A stretch of 64,000 nucleotides of DNA from positions 6,941 to 70,940 of the forward strand of contig CAKPQL010000006.1 of assembly GCA_934178555.1 (NCBI GenBank), in the 5' to 3' direction. Positions 39,601-46,660 of the stretch are shown here, piece after piece. The stretch is from an uncultured Clostridia bacterium (lineage in GTDB: Bacteria; Bacillota; Clostridia; TANB77; CAG-508). The notes under the pieces were generated by a model that saw only the letters and a program-made list of their open reading frames with translations, searched no databases and was not told the origin of the DNA. Position 1 is the stretch's first letter. Each line of letters begins with the position of its first letter. Made by a program: the position numbers and the translations under genes.

Positions 39601-42600
39601 ACTTTTGTTGGTGTTGCATGTACATTTGAGTCTGAAACTCCTAATCCTAATTGTCCATTTTTATTGTATCCCCATGTATATACATCACCATTTACATCTA
39701 ATGCAACGCTAAATGTGTCTCCAGCTGCTACTGCAATTATTGATGGTGTTCCATCTGGGAATTCAACAGGTGTTACTTTATCTGAATATTTTATAATATT
39801 TCCAAAACTATCTTTAGCAGCTGTTTGTCCCCAAGTATTATCTCCATATGCCCAAACAGTTCCATCAGATTTTAATATTAATGTATGTGATTTACCACTT
39901 ACTGTCATTGGTTGTATTATTCTATCTGCTGGTACACTAATATCATTTGCAAGCTCTGCTTCTTTTGGTAAAACAGTTACTTGTACTATACTTTCAAATT
40001 CTTTATTATCTTTTCCTTTTGCTTTTGCTATAACGCTTGTTACTCCTGAATTTACTGGACTTAATTTTATTGTTTCTTCATCTAATCTAGAAGCTGTAGC
40101 AACTCCTATATCTGTAGCTTCTGCTGTTGTTACATTTATAGATTGATCATATATTAAATTTAATTGACTATTATATGCATTTATTTCTACAGATACTCCA
40201 TCTTCTTGTAGCGTTACATGATTTTTATCTAAATGTATTCCTTCTGTTCCAACTCTTACTGCTTCAGAATTGCTTATAGTTAAATCATTTCCTAATTGTC
40301 CTCTTGTTCCATTTCCCCAAGCATATGCAAATCCTGTTTCATCTACAACTACTGTATATCCATTTCCTCCTGAGATTAATATTGCTTTTCCTATTCTTGA
40401 ATCATCTTTAACAGGATATGCACGAGGAACATTTAATCCTATTTGTGAAACTTCGTTTCTTAATTCACCATATGCATTATTTCCCCATGTATATATTGTT
40501 CCATTTCTATCAATTGCCATAGTATGATTGTTTCCAACATATACATCTTTAATATTTGCTAATTCTGTATTTGCTTTATTTTTTACTTGTACTGCTGTAT
40601 ATTTATTTCCTGTTGTACTACTTGAATTAACTGTTGTGTCATTTCCTAATTGTCCTTTTGTTCCATTTCCTATAGTAAATACATTTCCATCATCTGTTAA
40701 GAAAGCTGTGTGTGTATTTCCTATTGTTGCTGTTTTTGTTACTTTTATTACTTTTCCTGTAATTCCCTCTATTTTGGTTCCTGTCTCTAAACTATAAGCT
40801 CTTAATTGTAAACTAAATACTTCTCCATCTTTTGTTAATACATATTCATTTGTTATATCTATTGCATTACGCATATATGAATCTATATTAACACTACCTA
40901 TTTTACTAATTCTAGTAGGAACTGTTGAATTTATTGGCATATGACATCTTCCATCAATGTGATCATGTATATAACCAAATCCCCATAATCTTCCATATTT
41001 ATCTAATGCTAAACTATAGCTATCTCCTACTGCTATTTTTACTATATCTTTTAGTCCTGCAACTTTTTGTGGTAACTCTCCGTAATATGATGTTGGTGTT
41101 GCATATCCTAATTGTCCATTATAATTATATCCAAAACTATATACTTCCCCAGAAGTTGTTAATAATAATGTATGATTTTTAGATGTTGCAATATCTGTTA
41201 CTACAATTGTATTTCCACCACTATCTTTTAAATCTTCTAATTTGTAAGTATTTTCGCTACTATCCCATGCATATAACTTGCTGTCTGTATCATTTTTAAT
41301 TTTTAATATTCCTGATAAATCTGTATAATTATTTCCTGATTTATAGTATTCATTTCCGTTTGTATCTACATATATTTGTTTATCATTACTATCTGTTACT
41401 TTGTCTCCATTTTCATCTATTTTTTCTTTTGGTTCTGCTACTTCTATTTTCTTTGCAATTCTCAATTGTTTTGGTTCTTTTATAGTAGCTCCATTTAATA
41501 CTCCTAATTGTTTATATGAGTTATCTCCCCATACCCAAACTGTTCCATCTGCCTTTAATGCTACTGTATGGTTTTCTGTAGATTCTATTTTTGGTGCAAC
41601 TAAAGTATCTTCAACTATTACATCTATATACAATTTTGCTGTTTTTCCTGTATCTTTATCTGTTGCAATAACTGTAGCTTCTCCTATATCGCTTCCTGCA
41701 GTTATTGTAGTTGTATTTTTAGTTGTATTTGATAATGATACCAAATAACTATTAAATACATCAAAATCGTATTCACTTTCTATACCACTTGCTACATTTG
41801 ATAGTTTTAAATTAAATGCATCTAATGAAGTTGCTTTTACATTTATTGATTTTCCTTTTTCTAATGTTATTTTAGTTATCTCTTTTCCTGTTTCATCAAT
41901 AAATCCGGCAAAACTTTCTCCAATTAAAGTTGGTACATAATAATATGATGTAGTATCTCCATTACCTAATAAACTATTGTTTCCATTTGTACCAAATCCA
42001 TATACAGAACCTGTATTTATTTCAACAAGTGCACGACGGTTAGATGTTGAATATTTTGATGCTGAAATTATTTCCACATTTGATAATGAATCTATCTTTG
42101 TTGGTGCATTTGCTGTAGTTACTGATGTTCCTAAACCTAATGCTCCTGAAATAGAACTATAGTTACCCCAAGAGTATATATCTCCATTATCAGCAACTGC
42201 ATATGCAACATTTACACCAGCTTCTATATCTACTATTCTTATACCAGCTTCAAATGTTACTTTTCTAGGTGTATAAGTATCTGATGTTAATACTCTATCA
42301 TAAGTATGTCTTACCCATGTATATACATTTCCTTCTGCATCTAATGCCATATAATATCCATAAGATGAACTATTTGAATATGATGAACTAGATATTTGTA
42401 CAATATTCTCTAATCCTTCTTTAAAACTTAATGTTCTTGTATTTGTATATTCCCATACTCTTCCATCTTCTGTTAATATTAATTTTCCAGAAATATCTTT
42501 TACTTTTAATCCATATGTATTTACTTTTGTAGCATATCTATTTGAACCTTCGCCCCAAGCATACATATCTCCATTTTCATCTAAAGCTAAACTTGTGTAA

Positions 42601-45600
42601 TTTTGTGCAACTATTTTTACTATTCCATCTAAGTTTTCATATGTAACATTTCCTGTAGAATCGCTTATTTGTTTTTGTACTGTTACTGGTATCTTAGAAT
42701 TTGTATTTGTGTTATTTCCTAATTGTCCAACTCCATTATAACCCATTGCAAGTACTTTTCCATCTGTTGTTAACATTAATGTATGATATGTACCTGCTGC
42801 AACATCTTTAAATTTTCCATCTATTTCTAATTTTTTTGTTTCTCCTATTTTTCCTGTTGTATTTCCTAATTCACCATAATTATTATATCCCCATCCCCAT
42901 ACAGTTCCATCTGCTTTTAATGCTACTGTATGTTGATATCCAATAGATATATCTGGTGTAGTAGTTTCTTTTTCAGACAATACATTTACTTCAACTCTTA
43001 ATTTTGTTCCTGAAATTGCATCTTCTGCTATTACATATGTTTTTCCTGATTTTATTGCTGTTATTTCGTTTCCATTTATTGAGGCAATATTTTCATCTAA
43101 CGATGTATATGTCATATCTTGATCTTTTTCTGTATATAACAAGTTAAATCCATATTTATATATAGCATTTACTTGTACTTTTTCTGCTTCTTTTAATGTA
43201 ACTTCATGTTTGTCTAATGTTATATATGCTTTGCTTATATCTTTTAATTTTGGTAATGCCATTGTAGTAGTTGTTCTATTTCCTAATTGTCCATAATTGT
43301 TTATTCCTGTTGACCATACTGTTCCATCTGATTTTGCAACAGTATAGAAGCCTGATGCACTACCATTTGATGTAGCACTAATTATCATAGCATCATCAAA
43401 TTCTTCTGTTCCATCTGTAGTTGTAAATTTATTTACATATGTATTTAAAGAAGTACTTGACCAATATCCTACTGTTCCATCTGCAAATTTTGCTATTGCT
43501 ACTCCATAGTAATCTGATGCATCTATATCTATAACATTATCTAAATTTCCTAATACTCTAGGAGTTCCATAGTAAGATCCATATGCATAATATCCCCAAG
43601 CCCATACTTTTCCATTTACTGTTGTTGCTATTGCACTTCCATTTCCATTTAAGTTTGTTGATATTTTTGTAATTCTGCTTAGTGAATTAATTTTTGTAGG
43701 AATCAAAACATATGATGCACTACTATTTCCGCATTGATAATTTCCACTATATCCAAATGCGTATACATTTCCTTCGTTTGTCAATATATATGATGTTATT
43801 TTTCCTGCTTCTATTTGTTTTATTATTTCTGCATTTCCATTATCATCAACTAAATTACTTAAGTCTACTTCTTTTGCATAAGCTTCAATTGATGTAGTTT
43901 TATTTAATCCTAGTTGTCCATATCCGTTACTTCCCCAGCTCCATACTTTTCCATCAGCATCTAATGCTAATGCATAACCTGAGCCTGCTGAAATTGATTT
44001 TACATTATCTAATTCCTTAGGTGATAATACATTTTTGGTTACTGATTTTGTTTCAAATTTATTATTTGTGTAATCCCATTTGTATAAATTTCCATCTGTA
44101 TCCTTTTTAATTACAATATTTCCTAATGAATCTGCATAATCTTCTTCAACTTTGTTATATATATTTCCTAATGAATCTGTATATACTATTGAACCATCAT
44201 CTTGTACAGTTTCTATTGGTGCTGTTGCTGGTATTAATTCATCTGTTGTTACATCTTCCATATAATAACGTTGTACTTGTACAAGTTTTGGTGCAACTGT
44301 TGTTATTGCATTACTGTTTCCACTAGGTGTAGCTATTTTTGTTCCATCTCCAAGTTGTCCATTACTATTAGCTCCCCATCCCCATACAGTTCCATCTTCT
44401 TTTAACACTAATACAAAGTTTTCTCCTACAGCTATATCTTTAACATTTGTTAATCCTTGTACTTGTGTTGGCATTATTATTCCTGTATGAGTATGGTTTG
44501 AATCCATAATTCCTAAATCACTATTATATCCCCATGCCCAAACTGTTCCATCTGCTTTTAATGCTACTGTAAAGTTATTTCTAGATTCTATTTTAGGGAA
44601 TGTAAATTTATCTCCTATTACTTTTACATTAATGTATATTGTATTTTTTGAACTCTTTATTTCTACTGTTGTTTTTCCTTCAATAACACCAGTTAATATT
44701 CCTGTTACATTATCATAACTTGCTATATTTTCATTTACTGATTTAATTTGTAAGCTTTCTAATTTGCTTGCTGTTTCTCTTCTATATAAGTTTACTCTTC
44801 CTCCTGTTATATATCCATTATCTTCTAGTATTGACATTAAATCTACTTGATTTTTACCAGCAGTTACTCCTGCTTTTGTAATATCTAATATTATGTCATC
44901 ACTTACTATAGATTTTACGCTTATACTTCCTATGTAATCTGCAACACTTCTTGTTCCATCTCCCAATAATTTGAAGTTATTGCTTCCTTTAGTGTAATAT
45001 GCATCAACTATATCTGTTCCTGCATATCCCCAACCTAATACATATCCATCTTCATTTATTGCATATGCTGTATCGTATTGTCCTGTTGTTGATGTAGCAC
45101 CAGTTGAGCTAACTCCTGCTACTGCAGAACTTGCTAATTTATCTATATTATCATTTATTTCAGCATTTGAGTTAGTTACTAATATTTTTGGTGTACTTAC
45201 TGTTGATGTATTTCCTGTTCCTGTTTGTCCTGCTGCATTTTGTCCCCAACTATATACTTTGTTATTATCATCTATAATATAATATGTTTTATTTACTATA
45301 GCTATATTATCTTTTGTTTTATCCGTTCTTACTTGTACATTATTACCATTTGCATCAACTAAAGGATTGCCACTTGCATCTGTTAATGTCACTTGTGTAG
45401 CAGTTGTACTTCCTAAATTCCATGTATATATATTTCCATTTTCATCAAGTGCCATTGATACATCATTTCCAGCTTCTATTTGAATAATGTTATTTGTAAA
45501 TCCACTTACTTCACTTATAGTCGTGAATTCAAAGCCTGAACCTATTTTATCTCCCCAAGTCCAAACTTTATTATCATTACCTAATGCAATTATATGATTA

Positions 45601-46358
45601 TATCCTGCTTTTATTTCTTTAATAGAAGGTAGTACTCTGTTTGCACTATCTTTTAATTCTTCTATTTCTCTAATAGAAGTAAATGATAAATCATTGTAAT
45701 ATCCCAATTGTCCATCAGAGCTATCACCAACACCTAATACTTTACCATCTGTAGTTACTAATATTGTGTAATCTGCTCCACATTCTACTTGTTTTATTAT
45801 AGTTCCATTTGGTATAGTTATTTTTTCTGGATATTTACCTTTCTTTATGTCATCTTTTCCTATTTGTCCAAAATAGTTATAACCCCAAACATATACTTCT
45901 CCACTATTTGTTAATGCTGCTACATGATATTCACCAGCCGCAATTTGTTTTACATTTGAAAGTTGTATATGTTCATTAGTAGATGGGTCTATGCTTGCTA
46001 AAAGTACAGCTGTTTTTGATACTGAATCATTTAAAGTTCCATTTCCTAACTGTCCTTTATCATTTTGTCCCCAAGCCCACACTTTTCCATTGCTATCTAA
46101 AGCAACTGTAAAGTTTGCTCCTGTTACTACATTCGCTATTTGAGGATTTCCTTCTACTTCAGTTGTAGTACTACTAGATAAAGTAGTTGTATCTAAAACT
46201 GCTACTGTTTCCTCCTCTCCGCTACTATTTCCATCTTTACTATTATCGTCATTACTTGTTGCAAATACAAGTAACAATAGTAAATTAAGCACAACAAGTA
46301 TAGCTATTATTGCACTTATTTTGTTTCTCCTTTTTTTCATTTGTTCTAAGTTGTTCAT
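24678..46358 (-). CDS. Giant 7226-residue surface protein: RCC1 propellers, cadherin-like array, dockerin-like, GLUG, M23 peptidase
   Basis: ATG 46358 (MNNLEQMKKRR) has AAAGGAG upstream and is preferred over the 46418 start. One N-terminal helix (IIAILVVLNLLLLLVFA) exports or anchors the protein. Six RCC1-type propeller modules (residues about 75-2920), with blades such as TVALKADGTVWAWG, are separated by Ig-like linkers. About 28 cadherin-like beta-sandwich units (PF12733 type, about 3040-6445) follow. Then come a carboxypeptidase-regulatory-like domain, a dockerin-like pair (DFNGDGYITNEDL near 6575), a second regulatory-like domain and GLUG repeats (about 6820-6980). An M23 peptidase is at the C-terminus (7090-7226; HTGLDIA, YAHL, HLHFEI). 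There is no sortase motif. It looks like a long stalk carrying a wall hydrolase. I found no in-frame CGG. Confidence 0.93.
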   Translation of the reverse strand: MNNLEQMKKRRNKISAIIAILVVLNLLLLLVFATSNDDNSKDGNSSGEEETVAVLDTTTLSSSTTTEVEGNPQIANVVTGANFTVALDSNGKVWAWGQNDKGQLGNGTLNDSVSKTAVLLASIDPSTNEHIQLSNVKQIAAGEYHVAALTNSGEVYVWGYNYFGQIGKDDIKKGKYPEKITIPNGTIIKQVECGADYTILVTTDGKVLGVGDSSDGQLGYYNDLSFTSIREIEELKDSANRVLPSIKEIKAGYNHIIALGNDNKVWTWGDKIGSGFEFTTISEVSGFTNNIIQIEAGNDVSMALDENGNIYTWNLGSTTATQVTLTDASGNPLVDANGNNVQVRTDKTKDNIAIVNKTYYIIDDNNKVYSWGQNAAGQTGTGNTSTVSTPKILVTNSNAEINDNIDKLASSAVAGVSSTGATSTTGQYDTAYAINEDGYVLGWGYAGTDIVDAYYTKGSNNFKLLGDGTRSVADYIGSISVKSIVSDDIILDITKAGVTAGKNQVDLMSILEDNGYITGGRVNLYRRETASKLESLQIKSVNENIASYDNVTGILTGVIEGKTTVEIKSSKNTIYINVKVIGDKFTFPKIESRNNFTVALKADGTVWAWGYNSDLGIMDSNHTHTGIIMPTQVQGLTNVKDIAVGENFVLVLKEDGTVWGWGANSNGQLGDGTKIATPSGNSNAITTVAPKLVQVQRYYMEDVTTDELIPATAPIETVQDDGSIVYTDSLGNIYNKVEEDYADSLGNIVIKKDTDGNLYKWDYTNNKFETKSVTKNVLSPKELDNVKSISAGSGYALALDADGKVWSWGSNGYGQLGLNKTTSIEAYAKEVDLSNLVDDNGNAEIIKQIEAGKITSYILTNEGNVYAFGYSGNYQCGNSSASYVLIPTKINSLSRITKISTNLNGNGSAIATTVNGKVWAWGYYAYGSYYGTPRVLGNLDNVIDIDASDYYGVAIAKFADGTVGYWSSTSLNTYVNKFTTTDGTEEFDDAMIISATSNGSASGFYTVAKSDGTVWSTGINNYGQLGNRTTTTMALPKLKDISKAYITLDKHEVTLKEAEKVQVNAIYKYGFNLLYTEKDQDMTYTSLDENIASINGNEITAIKSGKTYVIAEDAISGTKLRVEVNVLSEKETTTPDISIGYQHTVALKADGTVWGWGYNNYGELGNTTGKIGETKKLEIDGKFKDVAAGTYHTLMLTTDGKVLAMGYNGVGQLGNNTNTNSKIPVTVQKQISDSTGNVTYENLDGIVKIVAQNYTSLALDENGDMYAWGEGSNRYATKVNTYGLKVKDISGKLILTEDGRVWEYTNTRTLSFKEGLENIVQISSSSYSNSSSYGYYMALDAEGNVYTWVRHTYDRVLTSDTYTPRKVTFEAGIRIVDIEAGVNVAYAVADNGDIYSWGNYSSISGALGLGTSVTTANAPTKIDSLSNVEIISASKYSTSNRRALVEINTGSVYGFGTNGNNSLLGNGDTTSYYYVPTLIGESFAGFIDETGKEITKITLEKGKSINVKATSLDAFNLKLSNVASGIESEYDFDVFNSYLVSLSNTTKNTTTITAGSDIGEATVIATDKDTGKTAKLYIDVIVEDTLVAPKIESTENHTVALKADGTVWVWGDNSYKQLGVLNGATIKEPKQLRIAKKIEVAEPKEKIDENGDKVTDSNDKQIYVDTNGNEYYKSGNNYTDLSGILKIKNDTDSKLYAWDSSENTYKLEDLKDSGGNTIVVTDIATSKNHTLLLTTSGEVYSFGYNYNGQLGYATPTSYYGELPQKVAGLKDIVKIAVGDSYSLALDKYGRLWGFGYIHDHIDGRCHMPINSTVPTRISKIGSVNIDSYMRNAIDITNEYVLTKDGEVFSLQLRAYSLETGTKIEGITGKVIKVTKTATIGNTHTAFLTDDGNVFTIGNGTKGQLGNDTTVNSSSTTGNKYTAVQVKNKANTELANIKDVYVGNNHTMAIDRNGTIYTWGNNAYGELRNEVSQIGLNVPRAYPVKDDSRIGKAILISGGNGYTVVVDETGFAYAWGNGTRGQLGNDLTISNSEAVRVGTEGIHLDKNHVTLQEDGVSVEINAYNSQLNLIYDQSINVTTAEATDIGVATASRLDEETIKLSPVNSGVTSVIAKAKGKDNKEFESIVQVTVLPKEAELANDISVPADRIIQPMTVSGKSHTLILKSDGTVWAYGDNTWGQTAAKDSFGNIIKYSDKVTPVEFPDGTPSIIAVAAGDTFSVALDVNGDVYTWGYNKNGQLGLGVSDSNVHATPTKVSRLNNIIKVVAGANQVIALDTNGYVYSWGRNIAGSLGIGSTSDINIPKSIDNISKAIDVAAGVDHAMVLTSDGTVYTTGRNASGQLGEKDILNRSMFAKVDINAQIEYIEAGNRTSMAIDTNGKLWVWGNNEDGQLGLGIEDKVVYTPSQVTSITEKVESVSAGDTHTHIVTSNGSLYVAGSNKYGQLGIGQNIEKSNSYVKVSKLGNYVMSSNAGTTYSTMIAKDGTVYGFGDYNHGNLEKVSLTNSYEPVMISDNTSYLDEQEVVINVGSTYKVNANGRYKLNVLRKDNSTFTYESTNTEIATISEDGIITGTDIGTTTVKVTDELGKVNVVIVKVIPVGTIQAPTIEGGNKFAVVTDKNGTAYLFGNKENVTNKLLPTIINDSVSFNSVKAGEDFVVAIGNDGTVWAWGNNGNGQLGLGEIDKVDQITRLNRNQIKDVVQIDAGNKHTIALDSLGAVYVWGDNSNGQLGLDSTTVTSQLTPKTIRPVTSRVISVSAGGNYSAIVDTNGNAYILKNGGAYKIPGITGAVKVATGTESTLVLTNDGKIYVVNNETLVTLVKSSDKVMVDISANEDTYMCLSKDKKLYTFGNNKYGQMGTDGNYASSSSIRETNAEEVFTIGAGYNNTYYINTNGEVFAAGLNTSGELGNGTSGNAESTTQTLSKIYTKVGDSAVKLDPEKVRVSTEWDILVGEESLQLEAENNPKTVAVLIEKENEFNVFGNKTIDLKDYDFEITDTTKAEITDANKLKVTTKELGTTTLKITNKITKDVKELTIYIVREDLLRIDDIFIDDGASKFESSVDGDDKFLIDTEGSAVSGTLNISLTYDDNLEVIDKATGAKLTATRISDTNNWQINGLDLTKPVQELELILTTADGSQTYKFTLLVYKEAVVKVNDEILLPVEKVNKVTTKVEKVYTKFINPSDLKANIEIYIQDKESKIQLEDNNGNVLEVTEPNALLKKEVDVLNIENEFTVKILSADNKVEKQYTIRILKSSIESIYVIDTTEVPSEKLADRSEGTDGIHLEEFNAKIEDVNNPANITIDLRNKNIKAITVNGVDKTSSISNSKLVITNALSSDETKTADVEIEITAVDVVTSLEYTERYVLKIESISSNNEIDYIELTNIGPNEITPIKSRLAPDEAYAYEIVIHDPNVELDTVGIKPVTNSSKAKVSVNNGSTYREPGQVLTVTLEEKTENKYLKKIIVKAQNGDTQEYNIYIYKESENAKIDKVYTESPTDSTPRIEVAEQQLGTNSYIAKVLKDKDAYKLGIDLVDSYSEIESITIDGVEDISTLLVLNSGADGKYIYDVQKEIIGKTITVVVKAEYDKAPTETFTIVIMEMDDNANLDSINIDGRNLNIEDVMNEELKALDNGLLTVKAESDTATVEVYLDNPVTNPSATILASGKGSISEKMPIAVGDTKTLYVKVTSEDGTNTVMKELTVKRLSNNINILSINATEGSKVTYASKDTSDDSKWILEISDSITNPTINVETENNGATVTVDGVDNGTAIDISTKDSLRINVTSEDKTLSKDYTLDIKKLSSNANITKELHSETIDSSTGNTVTTVVVEDARFTKESDYVYSTSVTNNLGILKLVITPEDSKAVVKMAISKDNTGSIDEANRVYVANNLELSSDISREVVVKVTSEDGQTRVYTIKINSKHQMLNAATVTGVNANNTALDKKSLTSEQIKKGEATLTVDPTATKARIGLTVNSEYVPVSLDIAVNEGMLDEDGNSIEKKYTDQITSSSEKILTDIELVADITNNVVITFTDKNGAIETLILKIEKGSNEAILETVTLKGTTTNTEEVAEYITSTSTAYTREIATDSTDNVYRIIPKCARNATYKIYKISDENMSAVINSIDLTKETEITSNPQVILDETTQRFVIEVTAEYGGKTQRYDLYLRKISSNANLKDLTVTVDERVIKGLDDFGEVTYNAVSGTYDIDIIVPKELTDLKLSDLVVEDSRAKVEWTNIIKSTEGKTYSDYITGDLKELNGIKSSDLVEQGLRSTVKHVYIKVTAENGKDEKIYNLTIKKTTDNVDLKDMSLYNVTDSVTVDISKPDYKSEITETVKDVKVTSKSEGVVGIKVTKVNGFTVKENIATATSEMNENSLNISLTQNYTYTDENGVDKTISADEVRTIVVETTVTSKGYKLYPEYYTNKTDDEYMAKYELTITRLMSNTNIAIEVLNEDGTTKTITSSKDFVGPETIDGKIVYTYEYKVPSTQDKLVINNIKTENEYATIENGLESEKGSLYSTANPKEIPFAAKDKATIEELITVIPEIGKSVEYRLKVTKKSNNKYIGTIKLNGYEPRLDTKTTYTDTLALPINKLDLSIKDIEENALVNVYIKSLNGTDVTVTGKGVDENIRDNGLKDITKDLLNQLSQALNQVGISGSDIQEIVIKIEVTPEDRALGATEYTLYVLGEKPYLISINGLDLSGNVKTDAQLTASDFEAKSSNTFETRDIIKVPNNTSVIELTDILCELDDEVIVKDELGNVLTDRKLTVNVANSGITKVKFIVSLRNVNQEFTINIRKRTTDTSIKEVQADKNKTNILDTTLGAYVLDIESGSDPKVKVVLRDSNARVVAAKAYLVSEGDLTSATVSSIVDNEFTISGISEASHNKVEDTDTTGKTINVKVTVRAEDGNRADYIIRLNRKHTEVGLGKVEYTYGTTKQQISFANTDVISKTIPSSVEGINIISAETICGNAKVYVRYTDETGSVQKEELDATKLYTISEGTEKTFNIVVKAEYGNEKAYTLKVRRQSANADINAITVKAGTRTKNAIYDSETNLYTAEINVNEDTDILVSPADTLGKVVGTPRAYKVVDGDLSSVTISSVVNNSFAISGLADLYADDPTEDASNDENRYIYVEFNVAAEDTSVVKTHKLKLTRRHIELGVEDVSYSYTETSTSTDQTGTIVFNPDGEVIAKSSVEKVDFAKIVASCDRATVEIKVDNTVVTQTDDGFSVDLAEATTGDGAIKEVIITVTAESGATKEYKINVIRMATNASLSNVYVKGVDATKEASTEAGIEAIFKANVNDTDTSAVIRAISANVFATVSITDANYTTTPNNKTYEEVGTYDLSSITEKEVEVLITVIPQDTDIPSKTYKLIITRQYNSTILEQIKVKPAVSGETGEIVLKDNSTHTETFKEKTHIYYKWYYGNKYQDGYDYWYGCDTVYIPSNWSEISLGDILPADTTKMDVEISRIDKADPYNNAKVLENYTIDSTFTMPEGEEVYFKVITKAESGATNENKPYVITLYKKARNTNLSSIVVDGKLATLDNTDGIYKVNVNADKNTLPIIITGENKLSKANTTISVNVNGTDVTTLLGTSKSSSDEKEIIFTLNNIISALDYTDDKVIIAKISLVPEDTSIEAKEYTVQITRQHTSTNITSIVINKDSADYKVETDGTFSWNSDTERYEKRINVTSQLDTVRIDEINLECASATKVITVNGQAKTLPFDISLPNENSVATIKVEIIPEFEDAPTVERYIIVRRMYSDDSISSVTIEREYPEIKIDNDGKEYETGKKFYDRSQNIVADPTNPNNYSCNIRMDQDTTKLTLWATNSYAVINLELVDILDKAGNSIKTGNELYGQTIITTKYKPYVYPYSKVAMLNTSVGRTFVIKVKVQSEDLQVPAEEYTLTITKQDDSAEISKVIGNNDEIPVDDQITHYDFVGKTEKDGTIYTKYIDESVNEVLTKIITESEYSKIYLDGDYVNVAGVGQVEKTVAITETLTELKVRVVSEDGITAKDYRVWFIRKSADASIKELYVDGNGLEPIVTEQETYYEYEISDTVEQIDVKMIPNYEFANVSINGQSFKWQKVEEIIEHIDKYTLVNGKVKIELRVDIPASQSATGEEIEGVYYLYVNRVSTENTLESITTDNYNDGITPMDSPYSEWHNGVLGYHDTYEILLDATAEEREEIDLRIVPVSPMATVELYDLDGNIINASNGVLLAEAIPIDKEAVTTLKVKVIPQRGASAEYFIDIVPKASQAELKELTIGGRQVDLQPGKYEYKVNNLGLAGSGAVYALAKANSIYPEDSMYGSATVKIYTKDNVNGSGEQVTGQATLNDIDFENTTYVTITVVSPNGSRTQTYTLWLKDVSDDSRLEEVKYNGGQIATMNKPTDMNYIGEYVIELDPEEYNADITLIATNPLSTVTVEKHIGSKVLNVVKDLKSMDKDIVLDVIVTAESGNESKYKLTIKKRTIITGTIITENKNSYANTVVQILDNADTLITTAVTKADGTFNVEIPAGDNYKMTIKKDGYLKYTMIDIPATYGVRRYTGKAYLIAGEVAGDDEYIDIRDLVQVNRKARVNTVVDSTNDKYDFNGDGYITNEDLDILIKNYDKKAEDIKYIRVIEIFGEVLDATDTKVTNATIEINETTLTDKNGEFGFDNVQIGNYVLKVTDENGVVIGNETISIVEGDEYKIEHNVITIDPNMSLIDITVRVNGARAVVSKRGEDTDEDITLPKNVTLDAELTLSGVELTASGEDRNLDSFIFYKEDGTEIARQTVTGTTATITKTYSMVSEFNKTYKFYVEVKDSYGNMTRADVEVKDNIIKTEEDLIEFSSLVNSGTTYEGEKVTLANDLDLTGLTFTPIGKSNKQFKGNFDGSGHTISNIDINSTSTYVGLFGHTNGATIKNIGIQDGNIISTKGYVGGIVAYATDTTIEDCYNSADITSNASRVGGIVGYAKGNTVIRNCYNSGNITGINQVGGIAGQILKEVIVENCYSIGIVSGSTSVGEIVGFKEVTETNGDITTGALTNCYYLSTSTNNGVGATINESIRKQIDTTQPITDITTLLANLGESYKSDTDNLNNGYPVLKWQKKPQITTLALMSANKSEFVLPVNSSYVITSDYGTRIDPTTGEEEKFHTGLDIAAEWKTPILAIADGTVTYAGENGGYGYCIEIEHVVNGEKIYSFYAHLYEIDVQVGDTVIKGQQIALEGGKPGDAGAGTSTGAHLHFEIRKISGSYSSAVDPRNYLEF
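27030..37240 (-). repeat. About 28 tandem cadherin-like beta-sandwich repeats
   Basis: Successive units of roughly 100-130 residues begin with patterns such as NANLKDLTV, DASIKELYVDG, QAELKELTIGG and NTNLSSIVVDG and end with a beta strand rich in YxLxIxR/K. The units are divergent in sequence, so this is an old array rather than recent duplication. It forms nearly half of the giant protein. Confidence 0.8.
37600..46150 (-). repeat. Six RCC1-type propeller modules in the giant protein
   Basis: Each module opens with a strongly conserved blade (VALKADGTVWxWG or similar), at about 46130, 44600, 42950, 41600, 39915 and 38545. Further RCC1 blades follow, then an Ig-like linker such as ITLDKHEVTLKE or IHLDKNHVTLQE. 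Blade DNA is partly conserved between modules, showing duplication. Confidence 0.82.
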
Positions 46359-46660
46359 GGCATTTCTCCTTTTTTGGTTTTTGTACATTTTTATACAATA
46401 TACCTTCATTTTAGTCATTTTTCGCCGTAAGTCAACGCCACTTTTCTCCTAAACCATGTATATATATATATATAGTTTTTAGGGATATACTCATTTGTGA
46501 ATATATATTTTTATATGTTAAATTTACTTTACATTTCCTTTACACTTAAACTAAATTTACCCTTATTCTCTTAGGGATTTGTACTTTTTTAAGCACTATC
46601 TTGCACGATAGTTTAAACTTTTTCATATATTATTACTAACATATTTAGGAGGTTATTATA

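Noticed and set aside
39079..40146. 355-residue plus-strand frame inside the RCC1 region
   Set aside because: Periodic NCP... patterns simply mirror the repeated RCC1 blades on the minus strand.
46359..46418. Earlier start of the giant protein (MTKMKVYC...)
   Set aside because: No ribosome site is in front of it, while AAAGGAG stands in front of ATG 46358.
46460..46476. TA dinucleotide run before the giant gene as a phase-variation tract
   Set aside because: The run is short and lies in a non-coding AT-rich leader; no promoter spacing can be tied to it.
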